Assembly (NCBI RefSeq): GCF_026210795.1
Contig: NC_089443.1
Span: forward strand, 3,720,001-3,784,000
Length of the DNA stretch: 64,000 nucleotides
Direction: 5' to 3'
Source of the DNA: Rhizophagus irregularis
Lineage: Eukaryota > Glomeromycota > Glomeromycetes > Glomerales > Glomeraceae
The translations under genes were made by a program, and so were the position numbers. Of this stretch, positions 1 through 11,439 are shown piece by piece; within the stretch, counting starts at the first letter, position 1, and each line of letters starts with the position of its first letter. The notes under the pieces were generated by a model. The model saw nothing but the letters and a program-made list of their open reading frames with translations, had not been told where the DNA came from and did not search any database.

Positions 1-100
1 CGTTATAAGTGATTTGAGATTTCGTGGACCAATAATTTTTTTTCAAAGGAAAAATAAATCCATCCTATAACTCCTCTAGCTAAAGAAATAGTGCAAGACA
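1..100 (-). pseudogene. Relic of a P450 first exon
   Basis: Read on the minus strand, this stretch matches exon 1 of the P450 copies in order: a GVIGWI-like membrane segment, a GGTCC remnant of the hinge, and the SLI end followed by GTAACG at the donor position. Several internal deletions destroy the frame and no start codon survives. The rest of the gene would lie outside the left edge. The order of matching blocks makes P450 origin clear, but whether the rest survives cannot be told. Confidence 0.7.
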
Positions 101-967
101 ATTTATTCTTGATAAAATTTTATAAAAAGAATGATAGGAGCGAGAGATTTTAATGTTCGGAACCCGAAACATAGCACCGACTAGCATTATAACTTTTTTC
201 GTTAATTACGCAAACTCGATCTCGGGATCCTTTTATTGTTAATAATAGAACATAAAAATATATATAAGTAAATGTCTTATGATATTGTGGCACAGCACAT
301 GAGTTTCGTTGAATACCTTGCTTTATTTAGTACAGTAGTATATATAAGTTAACAATTTTTGATTTTAATTTAATTAAATAGTAATCGCGCCTTCTTTGCA
401 ATTACACTTTTAGGAAATTATAAAGTGTAAAGCTTTCCTTAAATGAAAATTTAGAGATCTATGAAAAATTTATCTTTTCCGATGAAAAGATCGGCGCAAT
501 GATAAAATATTTTAATGGAAAAATTATTATTATTCACGAATTCAAAACTTTAATCGTAAATTATTTCCCTAATGTTTCAACTTTGGAGTTTGGGCCCGTT
601 ATCCGTTTGAATTTTCAATGTTTGAAAAAAAAAGTTTTAGAAAAATATTTTTCGCAAAATTAATGATATAGCCATGAATTTTACATACAACAATAGACTC
701 TACATAATTATACTTCAGATATCTGTCCGACAGATACTACAACATTATTAGTTATGAAATAAATTATTAAACTTTATCATTAAATCTGCAGAATTAATGG
801 CGATTCAGTTTATAGAAAATCGTGATGAAAATATTGATACATTATAAATTTGAAAAGAAATAAATGAGAAAGCTAGTTTTTTATGAATAAATCATATTTA
901 AATGTTTACATATATATAAAGCAGATAATAATAATTACAATAAATAAAAAAAACCAGATAATAAATT
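101..967. other. AT-rich intergenic region
   Basis: No open frame with recognisable motifs, RNA gene or inverted-repeat element was seen here. It lies between the P450 exon-1 relic and the 3' end of the first intact P450 gene. Confidence 0.5.
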
Positions 968-2971
968 TTAAGATTCAACTTTAGATACAGCTAACCCAAG
1001 ATATGGCTCAGGTTTAGATAAAGGGAAAGCTCTTTTTCTAATTTGAAATCCTTCAATTGGTTGAAAAACAAAATTCCTAATTAACATACCCAATAATATT
1101 TTAGCTTCAGCCAAAGCTAATTTATTGCCTATACATACTCTTGGACCACTAAGGAAAGGCAAATAAGTTAAATTTGTTACACTTAAAGAAGGATCCAACC
1201 ATCTTTTTGGATCAAAATTATCAGCCGTTGGGCCCCAAATTTCAGTTGATTTTTGAAGTACTGAAATTCCAAAAAATATTTCAGAATTCTATAAATAATA
1301 ATAATAAAATTTAATAAATACTTTAAAAAAAAGGAATTTTTAAACAAAAAAATATATATATATATAAAATAAATAAACCTACCTTTGGAATAAAGTATTT
1401 CCCGAAAATTTCATCCTTTAGGTTAACTCGTTTAACAACTGGTACTAGAGTAAAAATCGCTAAGTTAGAATAAAATATTGATTGTTTGAAAACTATTAAA
1501 ATAAAATTTGTACCTGGAGGGAGTATTCTTAAAGTTTCTTTAATTACGCAATTTAAATACTCTAAAGAATTAATTTCATCATATGTAGGATTGTAATTTG
1601 ATTTATCAGGAAAAGCTTTAACTAATTCTTCACGCAACTTGTCTTGCTCATGTGGATGTTGTGCGAGTAAATATAATGCCCAACAAGTTGTAACGTTTGT
1701 GGTTTCATGCCCAGCCATTAAAAATGTCATAATCTGAAATATTCGCCAAAAAAAAAGATAAATAAATAAAATAAATAAAAATAAATAAATAAACAAACAA
1801 ATAAATAAAAATCTTTTTTAATTACCTGATATTTTAATTCTTCAAAAGTCATTTTTTCTTCATCGGGCAATGATTTATTAGTATTGATTAATAACGACAA
1901 CAAATCCTTATTTTTCAATTCTCCATTTTCAGCTTCTTTATACTTTTCTTCAACCAATTTTTTTGATATGCGGCTAATAACTGCACATGCATTCTTAAAT
2001 TTCAGGTTATTACCTACTGGAATGTCTCTGATAAATGGAACATAATTTGATAACATTATAACGCCAGTTTGAAAAGTACTTCGTGGGCCATTTAAAGCAG
2101 AATCATAAGCTTCTGCTAATTCGTTTGAGGATGTTAATGAATTGAATTCATAACTAAATCCTAAAAAAAAAAATTCAGTTTATTGTTGTAAAATGCGTCA
2201 AATATTGAAAAAAAAATCATTTATTTTTTTTTTCTCTCACCTACTAAGCCAATAATATCTAAAGTAGTCTTTGAGATAAAAGGTGTAAGATTAATGTTAG
2301 AATTTCCTTGATTTATCTCTTTTTCGATTAAACCTTTTAAAGTAGAAGCTATACGAATAAATGTTGGAACCATTTCCTAAATTAATTAAATGTATTAAAT
2401 ATTAATTTGGTTCAAAATTAAATTTACCACGATAAAATATAATTACTTTGATGTTACTGTGAGTGAAAGCTGGATTCATCATTTTTCTTTGTCTCTTATG
2501 ATCGTCACCTTCCGCAAATACAAGTCCATTACCGATAAGTGCAATAGCAAACTTATTACTAAATTTAACGAAATCATAAGATTTATTATTTGAAAACATT
2601 TCCTGAATTATTTTTGGATCAGCGACAAAAAGAGTCGGTTTATTAAATAATCCATTGTATTTTACAATATTTCCATATTTTCTGACCCATTGAAGTTGTG
2701 GTTCAGTAAATCCGGCACCCTATAGCAATAAAATAAAATAAAAAATACATACAAAACATTTATAATAAAAATTAAGACTACTAAGTTAAAAATATGAACA
2801 ATGTGTTACCTTTATAAGTGATTGAAGATTTCCGAAAATTGGATTATCAGATGGTGGACCAGGAATTTTTCCCAAAGGAGAAACATAATAAGGCCAAATA
2901 AAAATTTTATAAGTAATCCATCCTATAACTCCTAATAGAAAAAATTTAACTATAGAAATCGAATCAAGCAT
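968..2971 (-). CDS. Cytochrome P450, seven exons (array copy 1)
   Basis: Haem-thiolate monooxygenase, presumably anchored in the ER membrane and reduced by a P450 reductase; the substrate is unknown. Exons by splice consensus: 2971-2810, 2719-2447, 2376-2241, 2160-1826, 1733-1514, 1444-1383 and 1288-968, giving 502 residues, the usual size for a microsomal P450. The N-terminus has a hydrophobic anchor (about 5-30) and the hinge KIPGPPS (35-41). HKRQRK at 128-133 lies in the C-helix region. The I-helix oxygen-activation motif AGHETT is at 309-314, ExxR (ETLR) at 368-371 and FDPKRW at 421-426. The haem loop FLSGPRVCIG puts the ligand cysteine at 448. Overall the motifs resemble the CYP4/CYP3-like clans, but no family number can be assigned. 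The start is the first ATG before the anchor. No disabling change was seen. Confidence 0.93.
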
Positions 2972-3007
2972 TTTTTTAAATTTTATGAAAGGGACTTTAG
3001 TGAAGGA

Positions 3008-3029
3008 TAACGTATTTATTTATTTATTT
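3008..3029 (-). promoter_or_regulatory. TATA-like upstream element of P450 copy 1
   Basis: On the minus strand the run AAATAAATAAATACGTTA lies about 40-55 bases before the ATG. The same AAATAAATACG core occurs at the equivalent place before copies 2 and 3, with a TATATAAATAATACG variant before copy 5. That conservation supports a core-promoter role, though gene duplication alone would also preserve it. Confidence 0.45.
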
Positions 3030-3294
3030 TACCGTCGGTAAGATAATTGCCGTGTTCCCGACATTTCGAGTTACTGCGGTTAGTATTATAATTTTTTTGG
3101 TTAATTATAATTTGCCGAACAATAAGGAATATTATGGTACAGCACATGACTGACATGACTCAGTACACTATCATTTGTCTAAAAGGGGATTAATTTTTGA
3201 TAAGTGCCGATCCGGTGTATTTGGAAATCGCCGTAAATTCTTATTGTACATAATATTTATCGCCGTGTGCGACCCCCCGATAAGTCACTCTAAG

Positions 3295-3509
3295 GGGTAT
3301 TCACAAATATGGAAAACCCGGATTTTTCCTGAAGAGAAGGGTCGATTATTAGTGATTACCAGAGGAAATCTTCAGTTATTTAAGAAAACTACTTAAATAA
3401 TTGAGATTTCTGCATGAATTTCCTTCGGAAATCGCTAATAATCGACCCTTCTCTACATACATAGCTATCCAAGAAAATTTAAAAGAGTTTTCCAGATTTA
3501 TGGATACCG
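3295..3509. repeat. Foldback (inverted-repeat) element
   Basis: Two arms of about 38 bases (3333-3370 and 3416-3455) sharing the core AGGGTCGATTATTAG are inverted around a loop of about 45 bases. Weaker complementarity extends outwards (GGTAT..ATATGGAAAAC against its complement near 3490-3509). It is probably a small non-autonomous DNA element. Target duplication was not clear. Confidence 0.6.
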
Positions 3510-3654
3510 ATTATCTTCATACATGGATCGCACTAATTTGAAAACAGCGATAATTAAAATTATTGGAATAACAATTATTGTTAAACTTTAATTATAAATT
3601 ATTTGTTTCTAATGAATATTTTTTTTTTATGACAAGAACAAATAATTTTCTTTG

Positions 3655-3979
3655 TACGCGTATAATCATGATTATTTTGCCACGTTCATTGACAATATTA
3701 TGTATACTGTCATTTTTGATGTTATTTATTTGATATGCGTTTTTTACAAAGAATTTTTTACTCTCAGAATTAGGTAAAAGGTAATTGTTTAACAACTCAA
3801 TCATGTTAAATGATATATTTAATACTTATTATACATTAGTTATAATTTTAAAATTAAATGAATTATGACGTTTATTGAAACAAAAGTAGTTTATATTGAA
3901 TAGTAAATAAATATAGTAAATAACGTAATTGATTATACTGTACATGTATATAAAAAGAAGATAAATTCAGATAATAAAT
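3655..3979. repeat. Conserved 3' flank of P450 duplication unit (copy 2)
   Basis: This flank carries the blocks TTTACAAAGAATTTTT, TCTCAGAATTA, ATACATTAGTTAT and GTAAATAACGTAATTG in order. The same series precedes the 3' ends of P450 copies 3 and 4 and the relic near 6957. It shows that duplication carried several hundred bases of downstream DNA. Confidence 0.65.
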
Positions 3980-6138
3980 TTAAGATTCAACTATAGATAT
4001 AGCTAACCCAATATATGGATCAGGTTTAGATAAAGGGAAAGGTTTTTTTCTAGTTTGAAATCCTTCAATTGGTTGAAAAACAAAATTCCTAATTAACATT
4101 CCTAACATTATTTTCATTTCAGCTAAAGCCAATTTATTGCCTATACATCCTCTTGGACCACCAAGGAAAGGCGAATAATTTAAATTTGTTACATTTAAAG
4201 AAGGATTCAACCATCTTTTTGGATCAAAATTATCAGCCGTTGGGCCCCAAATTTCAGATGATTTTTGAAATGCTGAAATTCCAATAAATATTTCAGAATT
4301 CTATAAATAATAATAAATAATTTAATAAATAATTTAAAAAAAAAGAAAAAAACAAATATATATAAAAATAAATAAACTTACTTTTGGAATAAAGTATTTC
4401 CCGAAAACTTCATCCTTTAGATTAGTTCGACTAATAATTGATACTAGAGAAAAAATGCTAGGTTAGAATAAGAAATTGATTTTTTTGAAAACTATTAAAT
4501 CAAATTTGTACCTGGAGTGCACATTCTTAAAGTTTCTTTAATTACGCAATTTAAATACTCTAAAGAATTAATTTCGTCATATGAAAGATTGAAATTTGAT
4601 TTATCGGGAATAACTTTAACTAATTCTTCACGCAACAAGTCTTGCTCATGTGGATGTTGTGCGAGTAAATATAATGCCCAACAAGTTGTAGCGCTTGTGG
4701 TTTCATGTCCAGTTACTAAAAATGTCATAATCTGAAATATTCGCAAAAAAAAAAAAGACAATTAAAAATAAATAAATAAACATAAATAAATCACTGGTCG
4801 AAGTGGTATGGTCTCCACTATGGAAACCTTGGTATATATGATGGAAACTTGTCTAATTTGCACAACATTTCCATAACATCCCACAAAAACTGGAAACTTC
4901 ATTGAAATCTGGCGCACTATGGAAATTGGACAGGTTTCCACCAAATTTTAATGGTATAACTTTATGTTAACTATATCTCTTCGACCTGTGAATAGATAAA
5001 TAAAAATCTTTTTAATTGCCTGATTTTTTAATTCCTCATAAGTCATTATTTCTTCATCGGGCAATATTTTGTTAGTATTGATTAATAACGACAACAAATC
5101 CTTATTTTTCAATTCTCCATTTTCGGCTTCTTTATATTTTTCTTCAACCAGTTTCTTTGATACGCGGCTAATAACTGCACACGCATTCTTAAACTCCACG
5201 TTCGTGCCTATGAGGATATCTTTTATAAATGGAATATAATTTGCTATCAAGATAACGGCAACTCGTAAAGTATTTAGTGGGGCATTGAAAACAGAATCTG
5301 CTATTTCGTTTGAGGATGTTAACGAATTGAATTCATAACTAAATCCTAAAAAACAAACTTGTTATAACAATGAGTCAACATTGAAAAAACCCATTTATCT
5401 ATCATTTTTTCTCTCACCTACTGAGCCAATAATATCCAAAGTAGTCTTTGAAATATAAGGTGTAAGATTAATGTTAGAATTTCCTTGATTTATCTCATTT
5501 TTGATTAAACCTTTTAAAGTTGAAGTTACACGAATAAATGTTGGAACCATTTCCTAAATTAATTAAATGTATTAAATATTAATTTGGTCCAAAATTAAAA
5601 TTTTCCACAATGAAATATAATTACTTTGATGTTACTGTGAGAGAAAGCTGGATTCATCATTTTTCTTTGTCTCTTATGATCGTCACCTTCCGCAAATGCA
5701 AGACCATTACCGAGAAGTGCAATAGCAAGCTTGTTTTGAGATTTAAAGAAATCATAAGCTTTATCACTTGATGTCATTTCTTGAATTATTTTTGGATCGA
5801 CGACAAAAATGGTCGGTTTATTAAATAATCATTGTATTTTATAACATTTCCATATTTTCTGACCCATTGAAGTTGTGGTTCAGTAGAGTCGACAGACTAA
5901 AGCATAAAATTAAAAAATATACACTTATTCTAATAAAATTAAGACTACTAAGTTAAAATATGAACAATGCGTTACCTTTACAAGTGATTTAATATTTCCG
6001 AAAATTGGACTTTCAGATGGTGGGCCAGGAATTTTTCTCAATGGAGAAACATAATAAGGCCAAATAAAAATTTTGTAAGTGATCCATCCTATAACTCCTA
6101 ATAAAAAAAAAGCCAACTATAGAAATCGAATCAATCAT
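3980..6138 (-). pseudogene. Cytochrome P450 copy 2 with two frameshifts
   Basis: Exons by homology: 6138-5976, 5896-5625, 5553-5418, 5345-5020, 4731-4512, 4443-4382 and 4300-3980. Relative to copy 1, exon 1 has one extra T in a nine-T run (6103-6111). It puts the ATG at 6138 out of frame with GVIGWITYK. Exon 2 lacks one base in AATGATTATT (near 5835), where intact copies have AATGGATTATT. Exons 3-7 remain open and keep good motifs: TGHETT in the I helix (A changed to T), ETLR, and the haem loop FLGGPRGCIG. Intron 4 begins with GC and is 288 bases long because of an inserted inverted-repeat element. Either a recent pseudogene or a gene with two assembly errors; the homopolymer site is suspicious for the latter. 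Confidence 0.85.
4791..4991. mobile_element. MITE-like insertion in intron 4 of P450 copy 2
   Basis: A block of about 201 bases is absent from intron 4 of the other copies. Its ends are inverted repeats: TCACTGGTCGAAG at 4791-4803 and CTTCGACCTGTGA at 4979-4991, 13 bases with one mismatch. It holds several TGGAAAC/GTTTCCA motifs and no coding potential. The flanks are simple AATA repeats, so a target duplication cannot be read. Confidence 0.7.
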
Positions 6139-6169
6139 TTTTTTTTTTTAAGAAATAGGTGGAGAAGAA

Positions 6170-6190
6170 TAACGTATTTATTTATTTCAC
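6170..6190 (-). promoter_or_regulatory. TATA-like upstream element of P450 copy 2
   Basis: The AAATAAATACGTTA motif on the minus strand lies about 33-50 bases before the ATG. It is preceded by a TCCACCTATTTC leader also found before copies 3 and 6. Confidence 0.4.
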
Positions 6191-6357
6191 GTTGAAGATA
6201 CTGTATAAGGACCGGGTTAGCATTATAATTTTGTTGGTTAATTACGCTAACCAGAGTAACAAAGAATATTGTGATACAAGCATACAGCACATGACTGGCA
6301 TGATACAGTACGTCAATCTTAACATTAAGTGTGTATTTTCAATTTTGAAAATCCTCC

Positions 6358-6490
6358 CATATCGGCTGATCAGAAAAGCCTCCCATAATTTTATATGCTA
6401 AATGACAATAAGTAACCCATCAGTTAAATAATGAACCCATCAACTGAGCTTAAATATTAATTGGCTTGATTTTTCCAATCAGCCGATATG
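6358..6490. mobile_element. Small MITE with CATATCGGCTGAT ends
   Basis: The 133-base element begins CATATCGGCTGAT and ends ATCAGCCGATATG, perfect inverted ends extended by a mismatched AAAAGCC/GGCTTGATTTTT block. It is non-coding. A shorter element with near-identical ends lies at 14816-14897. Confidence 0.7.
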
Positions 6491-6639
6491 CTTGGCGTTT
6501 CTTACACGAAATTAATGATATAGAGAACTATTTTATAGGAGAGAAATCAAATACTTTTTTTTTATTAGTTCGCAGCGGTAATTTTTATAATGGAATACAT
6601 TTGTCAAAATTATTAGTGTCGAAAATTATTGGTATATTG

Positions 6640-6956
6640 TATGCATATAGTCATGACTATTTGTCACGATTTTAATATGTTAGTTGACAATATGATGTAC
6701 TATATACTGTCATTTCAATGCTATTTTTTGATATGCATTTTCTTACAAAGAATTTTTCATTCTCAGAATTAAAAGGTAATTATTAAAAACTCAATTAAGT
6801 TAAATGATATATTCAATACTATACATTAGTTATCACTTTAAAATTAAATGAATAATGACATTTTTGAAACAAAAGTAGCATAGTAAATAAATATAGTAAA
6901 TAACGTAATTGTTTATTTATACTGTATATGTACAGTATATAAAAAGAAGATAACAA
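6640..6956. repeat. Conserved 3' flank of P450 duplication unit (relic)
   Basis: It carries the same ordered blocks as 3655-3979, including TTACAAAGAATTTTTCATTC, ATACATTAGTTATCA and a TATAAAAAGAAGATAA tail. The P450 relic follows directly, so this is the remnant of a whole duplicated unit. Confidence 0.65.
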
Positions 6957-7342
6957 ATTTAAGATTTATCAGCCGTTAGGCGCCATTAAAAATGTCATTA
7001 TCTGAAATATTCTCAAAAAAAAGATAAATAAAAAAAAAATAACATAAATAAATAAAAATCTTTTTTCTAATTGCCTGATTTTTTAATTCTTCAAAAGTCA
7101 ATTTTCCTTCATCGGGCAATAATTATCTATATTTTTCCTTGATTTATCTCATTTTTGATTAAACCTTTTAAAGTAGAAGCTATACGAATAAATGTTGGAA
7201 CCATTTCCTAAATTAATTAAATATATTAAAATATTGATTTGGTTCAAAATTTTCCACAATGAAATATAATTACTTTGATGTTGCTGTGAGTGAAAGCTGG
7301 AGTCATCATTTTTGTTATGATCGACACTGCAAGACCATTACC
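6957..7342 (-). pseudogene. Collapsed P450 copy, internal deletions
   Basis: About 390 bases keep P450 pieces in gene order on the minus strand. They are the start of exon 2 end (AGTAACATCAAAG block, 7261-7342), exon 3 with its acceptor (about 7150-7211), the end of exon 4 with a GC donor (7070-7130), intron 4, the first codons of exon 5 (6991-7003), a crumb of exon 7 and the stop region. Everything between has been deleted. It is most like copies 2 and 3, which share the GC donor. Confidence 0.85.
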
Positions 7343-7357
7343 CATTCAACCTGTGAT

Positions 7358-7830
7358 ATTTACCTGTTATGAGAAAGAAAAAATTGTTGATAGTGGCTAA
7401 ATTTTTATTTATGGTAATGAGTCATAGCCAGTTCCTCTTTTAGAACTAGCAGACTTTACCAATAACAAAATTAGGATGTCTGCTTGAGTTGGTTATTAAG
7501 TGAACAAGTAATTAAAAAAAAAATAAGAAAGAAATAAAAAAAATAAAAAAATAAAAATAAAAATAAAAATAATTAAAAGAAAAAGCAGGTAATTCTCCTA
7601 AGTCAACCTTGTGAACTCCCCGACTCAATTAAGTAATCCATTCTAGATTTTCTTAGGAGTTACCCACTTAAATAAAAAAATCATCCACCACCTTTCACCA
7701 ACCCAAACAAACAAATCCAAGTATTCTCCTAAGTAAAATTTGTGAACTCCCCGACTCAATTGAGTAATCCGTTCTAATTTTGCTTAGGAGTTACTCACTT
7801 TGCAAAATAAAAGTAAATGAAAGAGGTGTA
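7358..7830. repeat. Dispersed repeat R1, copy A
   Basis: About 470 bases are shared in the same orientation with 24451-24910. Common landmarks are TTTACCT..GAGAAAGAAAAAATT, TAGCAGACTTTA, a purine-rich AAATAAAA run, and GTGAACTCCCCGACTCAAT (twice here). Paired CTCCTAAGT and CTTAGGAG motifs could fold into stems. There is no open frame. It is probably a transposable-element fragment of unknown class. Confidence 0.65.
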
Positions 7831-7838
7831 TTTGGTTA

Positions 7839-7987
7839 CGGTACATTTCGCCGAAAGTCATTTCGCCAAAAGGACGTTTCGCCGAAAGGACGTTTCGCCG
7901 AAAAATAGGGCCAACATTATGCAGAATTATAAATAACTCAGGCCAGAGGTTATTTTTCGGCGAAATGGCTTTCGGCGAAATGTCCCG
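7839..7987. mobile_element. MITE built from TTTCGGCGAAATG motifs
   Basis: The ends are inverted: ACATTTCGCCGAAAGTCATT on the left, and on the right the complement with one mismatch. Extra internal copies of TTTCGCCGAAA occur on the left side. The interior is about 50 bases of ordinary AT-rich DNA and there is no coding potential. Confidence 0.65.
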
Positions 7988-8429
7988 ATTGACCCGATAT
8001 CATATCATATCTCACCAAATAGTAACCGTAACAAGTTTCATTAATATTATTAGAATTTATCTTAAATATAAAATTATAAAATTACTGCTTCAGGATATTC
8101 ATTACGGAATAACAAAAATTGGGTCTTCTACTTTTTTATCTAATCAGGAATTGTCTCTTAATGATTAATTTTCTTAGTTTAATAATTAAAAGACCAACAA
8201 ATCAATATTCAAGTACCTGTCCTCGAGTTGAAGTATTTGTAGTATGAGTAAGTTATACGTAATTTATCGATACTTCAAGACTATGCATTATCATATGACC
8301 AAAATAATAATGTATATTTTAAACTACAACTAATAATCAAAAATTTAGTTTCTCACGCTTTCTTTCCCTCTATCTTTTTTTTTCGTCGTCGTCTTTTTTT
8401 AGGGATATAATTTATCAATTATTTTTCTT
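7988..8429. other. Intergenic, nothing recognised
   Basis: AT-rich sequence without a gene, tRNA or inverted-repeat element that I could support. One short open frame at 7965-8168 begins inside the MITE and has no motif. Confidence 0.4.
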
Positions 8430-8689
8430 TGTACACGTATAATCATGATTATTTTGCTACGGTTTTAATGTTAGTTGTCAAAATTATGTAACAAAAATTT
8501 TCATTCTCAGAATTAAAAGGTAATTGTTTAAAAACTCAATTAAGTTAATGATATTATTTAATACTATACATTAGTTATCATTTTAAAATTAAATGAATTA
8601 TGATATTTATTGAACATAGTAAATAAATATAGTAATAACGTAATTGTTTACACATGTATATAAAAAGAAGATAAATTCAGAAAATAAAT
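8430..8689. repeat. Conserved 3' flank of P450 duplication unit (copy 3)
   Basis: It shares TTTGTACACGTATAATCATG, TTCATTCTCAGAATTAAAAG, ACATTAGTTATCATTTT and TATAAAAAGAAGATAA with the flanks at 3655 and 6640. Confidence 0.65.
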
Positions 8690-10678
8690 TTAAGATTCAA
8701 TTATAGATACAGTCAACCCAAGATATGGATCAGGTTTAGTTAAAGGAAAAGATGCTTTTTTAATTTTAAATCCTTTAGTTGGTTGAAAAACAAAATTCCT
8801 GATTAACATTCCTAATATTATTTTAGCTTCAGCCAAAGCTACTTTATTGCCTATACATCCTCTTGGGCCATTAAGGAAAGGCAAATAATTCAAATTTGCT
8901 GCATTTGTTGTAGAAGGATCCAACCATCTTTTTGGATCAAAATTCTCAGCCGTTGGGCCCCAAAGTTCAGTTGATCTTTGAAGTACTGACGTTCCAATCA
9001 ATGTCTCAGTATTCTATAAATATTAATAAAAAAAATTAATAAATACTTTGAAAAAAAGGAATTTTTTAAACAAAAAAAAATAATATATATAAAAAATAAA
9101 TAAACCTACCTTTGGAATCATGTATTCCCCAAAAACTTCATCCTTTACATTAAATCGACTAACAACTGGTACTAGAGTAAAAGTCGCTAAATTAGAATAA
9201 AATATTAATTTTTTGAAAACTATTAAAATCAAATTTGTACCTGGAGGGATTAATCTTAAATTTTCTTTAATTACGCAATTTAAATACTCTAAAGAATTAA
9301 TTTCGTCATATGTAGGATTGAAATTTGATTTATCAGGAAAAGCTTTAACTAATTCTTCACGCAACTTGTCTTGCTCATGTGGATGTTGTGCGAGTAAATA
9401 CAATGCCCAAGAAATTGCAATACTTGTGGTTTCATGTCCAGCCATTAAAAATGTCATAATCTGAAATATTTGCAAAAAAAAGATAAATAAAAAATAAATA
9501 AATAAAAATAAAAAATCTTTTTTTTTTAATTGCCTGATTTTTTAATTCTTCAAAAGTCATTTTTTCTTCATCAGGCAGTATTTTGTTAGTATTGATCAAT
9601 AACGACAACAAATCCTTATTTTTCAATTCTCCATTTTCGGCTTCTTTGTATTTTTCTTCAACCAGTTGTCTTGATACGCGGCTAATAACTTCACACGCAT
9701 TCTTAAAATTCACGTCCATGGCTGTTGAAATATCTTTTATAATTGGAATATAAGTTGCTGCCATCATAACGGCAATTTGTAAGATACTTAGTTGCTTATT
9801 GAAAAGAGATTCATAAGCTGCTGCTAATTCGTTTGAGGATGTTAACGAATTAAATTCATAACTAAATCCTAAAAAAAAAATTTCAGTTTCTTGTTATAAA
9901 ATGCGTCAACATTGAAAAACCATTTATCTATCTTTTTTTTCTCACCTACTAAGCCAATAATATCTAAAGTAGTCTTTGAGATATAAGGTGAAAGATTAAT
10001 ATTAGAATTTCCTTGATTTATCTCTTTTTCGATTAAACCTTTTAAAGTTGAAGCTACACGAATAAATGTTGGGACCATTTCCTAAATTAATTAAATGTAT
10101 TAAAAATTAATTTGATTCAAAATTAAAATTTTTACAATGAAATATAATTACTTTAATGTTACCGTGAGTGAAAGTTGGAGTCATCATTTTTCTTTGTCTT
10201 TTATGATCGTCACCTTCCGCAAATACAAGACCATTACCGAGAAGTGCAAGATTAAACTCATTATGAGATTTAACGAAATCATAAGCTTTACTACTCGTCA
10301 ATATATCTTGAATTATTTTTGGATCGGTGACAAGAAGGGTTGGTTTATTAAATAATCCATTGTATTTTACAATATTTCCATATTTTCTGACCCATTCAAG
10401 TTTTGGATCAGTAGAGTCGACAGACTAAAGCAATAAAATAAAAAAAATACATACATATTATAATGAAAATTAAGACTATTAAGTTAAAAATATTGAACAA
10501 TGCTTACCGACAGAAGTGATTGTAGATTTCCTAAAATTGGATTGTCAGATGGTGGACCAGGAATTTTTCTCAAAGGAGAAACATAATAAGGCCAAATAAA
10601 AATTTTATAAGTGATCCATCCTATAACTCCTAACAGAAAATAGCTAAGCAAGCTAACTATAGAAATCGAAGTAAACAT
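8690..10678 (-). CDS. Cytochrome P450, seven exons (array copy 3)
   Basis: Exons 10678-10508, 10424-10152, 10081-9946, 9868-9534, 9460-9241, 9171-9110 and 9013-8690 give 506 residues. The first exon is three codons longer than usual (57), with an anchor starting MFTSISIV. AGHETT is at 312-317. The K helix reads ENLR (371-374), still ExxR. FDPKRW is kept and the haem loop FLNGPRGCIG has Cys 452. Intron 4 starts with GC (CAG|GCAATT at 9533), as in copy 2. Closest in the window to copies 1 and 2, so its activity is probably similar. Shared leader and TATA-like elements suggest shared regulation. No disabling change was seen. Confidence 0.92.
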
Positions 10679-10716
10679 TTTTCTTAAATTTTATGAAAGA
10701 AATAGGTGGAGAAAAG

Positions 10717-10735
10717 TAGCGTATTTATTTATTTC
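10717..10735 (-). promoter_or_regulatory. TATA-like upstream element of P450 copy 3
   Basis: AAATAAATAAATACGCTAC on the minus strand, about 40-57 bases before the ATG. A TCCACCTATTTC leader motif lies between them. Confidence 0.4.
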
Positions 10736-10913
10736 ACTGTTCTGCAGATTAAATTGCCAAGACCTCGAAGATACTGTATGGGAGGGATTTTGACTCACTT
10801 GATGATCGACATTCTAATTAAATCACAAGAATATTTTGGTACAGCACATGACTAACATGAGAAGCCCGACACTCACGATCCTGATAAGTTATCATTTAAC
10901 AATTAAGTCATTC

Positions 10914-11157
10914 AAACTAATAATTGGTTTAACGTCCCTTTCTGGTTCAAAAATTTGGGGGATGGAGGGAATAATTTAACATATAAAAATATTATTTAGG
11001 AATTTCCGGTAAAATCGGAAATATTCGGTCCACCTAATTTTAGAAAAGAGAGGGGGTGCTTTAACAAACATATGTGAACATATGTGTTTAAATTACCTTT
11101 GAAATTTTTCAAAAATAGAGAGGGGAGGGGGAATGACGTTAAACTAAAAATTAATTT
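10914..11157. mobile_element. Inverted-repeat element with GTTTAACGTC ends
   Basis: The left end TAATAATTGGTTTAACGTC pairs with the right end GACGTTAAACTAAAAATTA, about 19 of 23 positions. The G-rich blocks inside each end are opposed. It is about 240 bases and non-coding; the short open frame across it has no motif. Confidence 0.5.
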
Positions 11158-11439
11158 GGAGCGGGCCTTAGTTTGATTAAGTGCCGATCCAGTCAGTGTA
11201 TTGAAAATCACCTCCTTTGCTAGATCATTTTCTACACGAAATTAATGATAGAAAGAAATATTTCTTAGGAGAGAATCAAATGCATTTTTTTGATAAATTC
11301 TTATTGTACTAAATTAATTTTTTTAATATTTATTAGTTCGCTGCGATAATTTTTTATAATGGAATACATTTGTTAAAATTATTAGTGTCGAAAATAATTG
11401 GAATATTCCTAATGTTTCTGCTATAATATTTTTTTTTAA

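Noticed and set aside
4762-4944. 60-residue frame in intron 4 of P450 copy 2
   Set aside because: Contained in the MITE and starts from a non-ATG codon.
9213-9464. Plus-strand frames antisense to P450 exon 5 (also 4517-4735, 12361-12579)
   Set aside because: They mirror the conserved minus-strand exon. Their similarity to each other follows from that.
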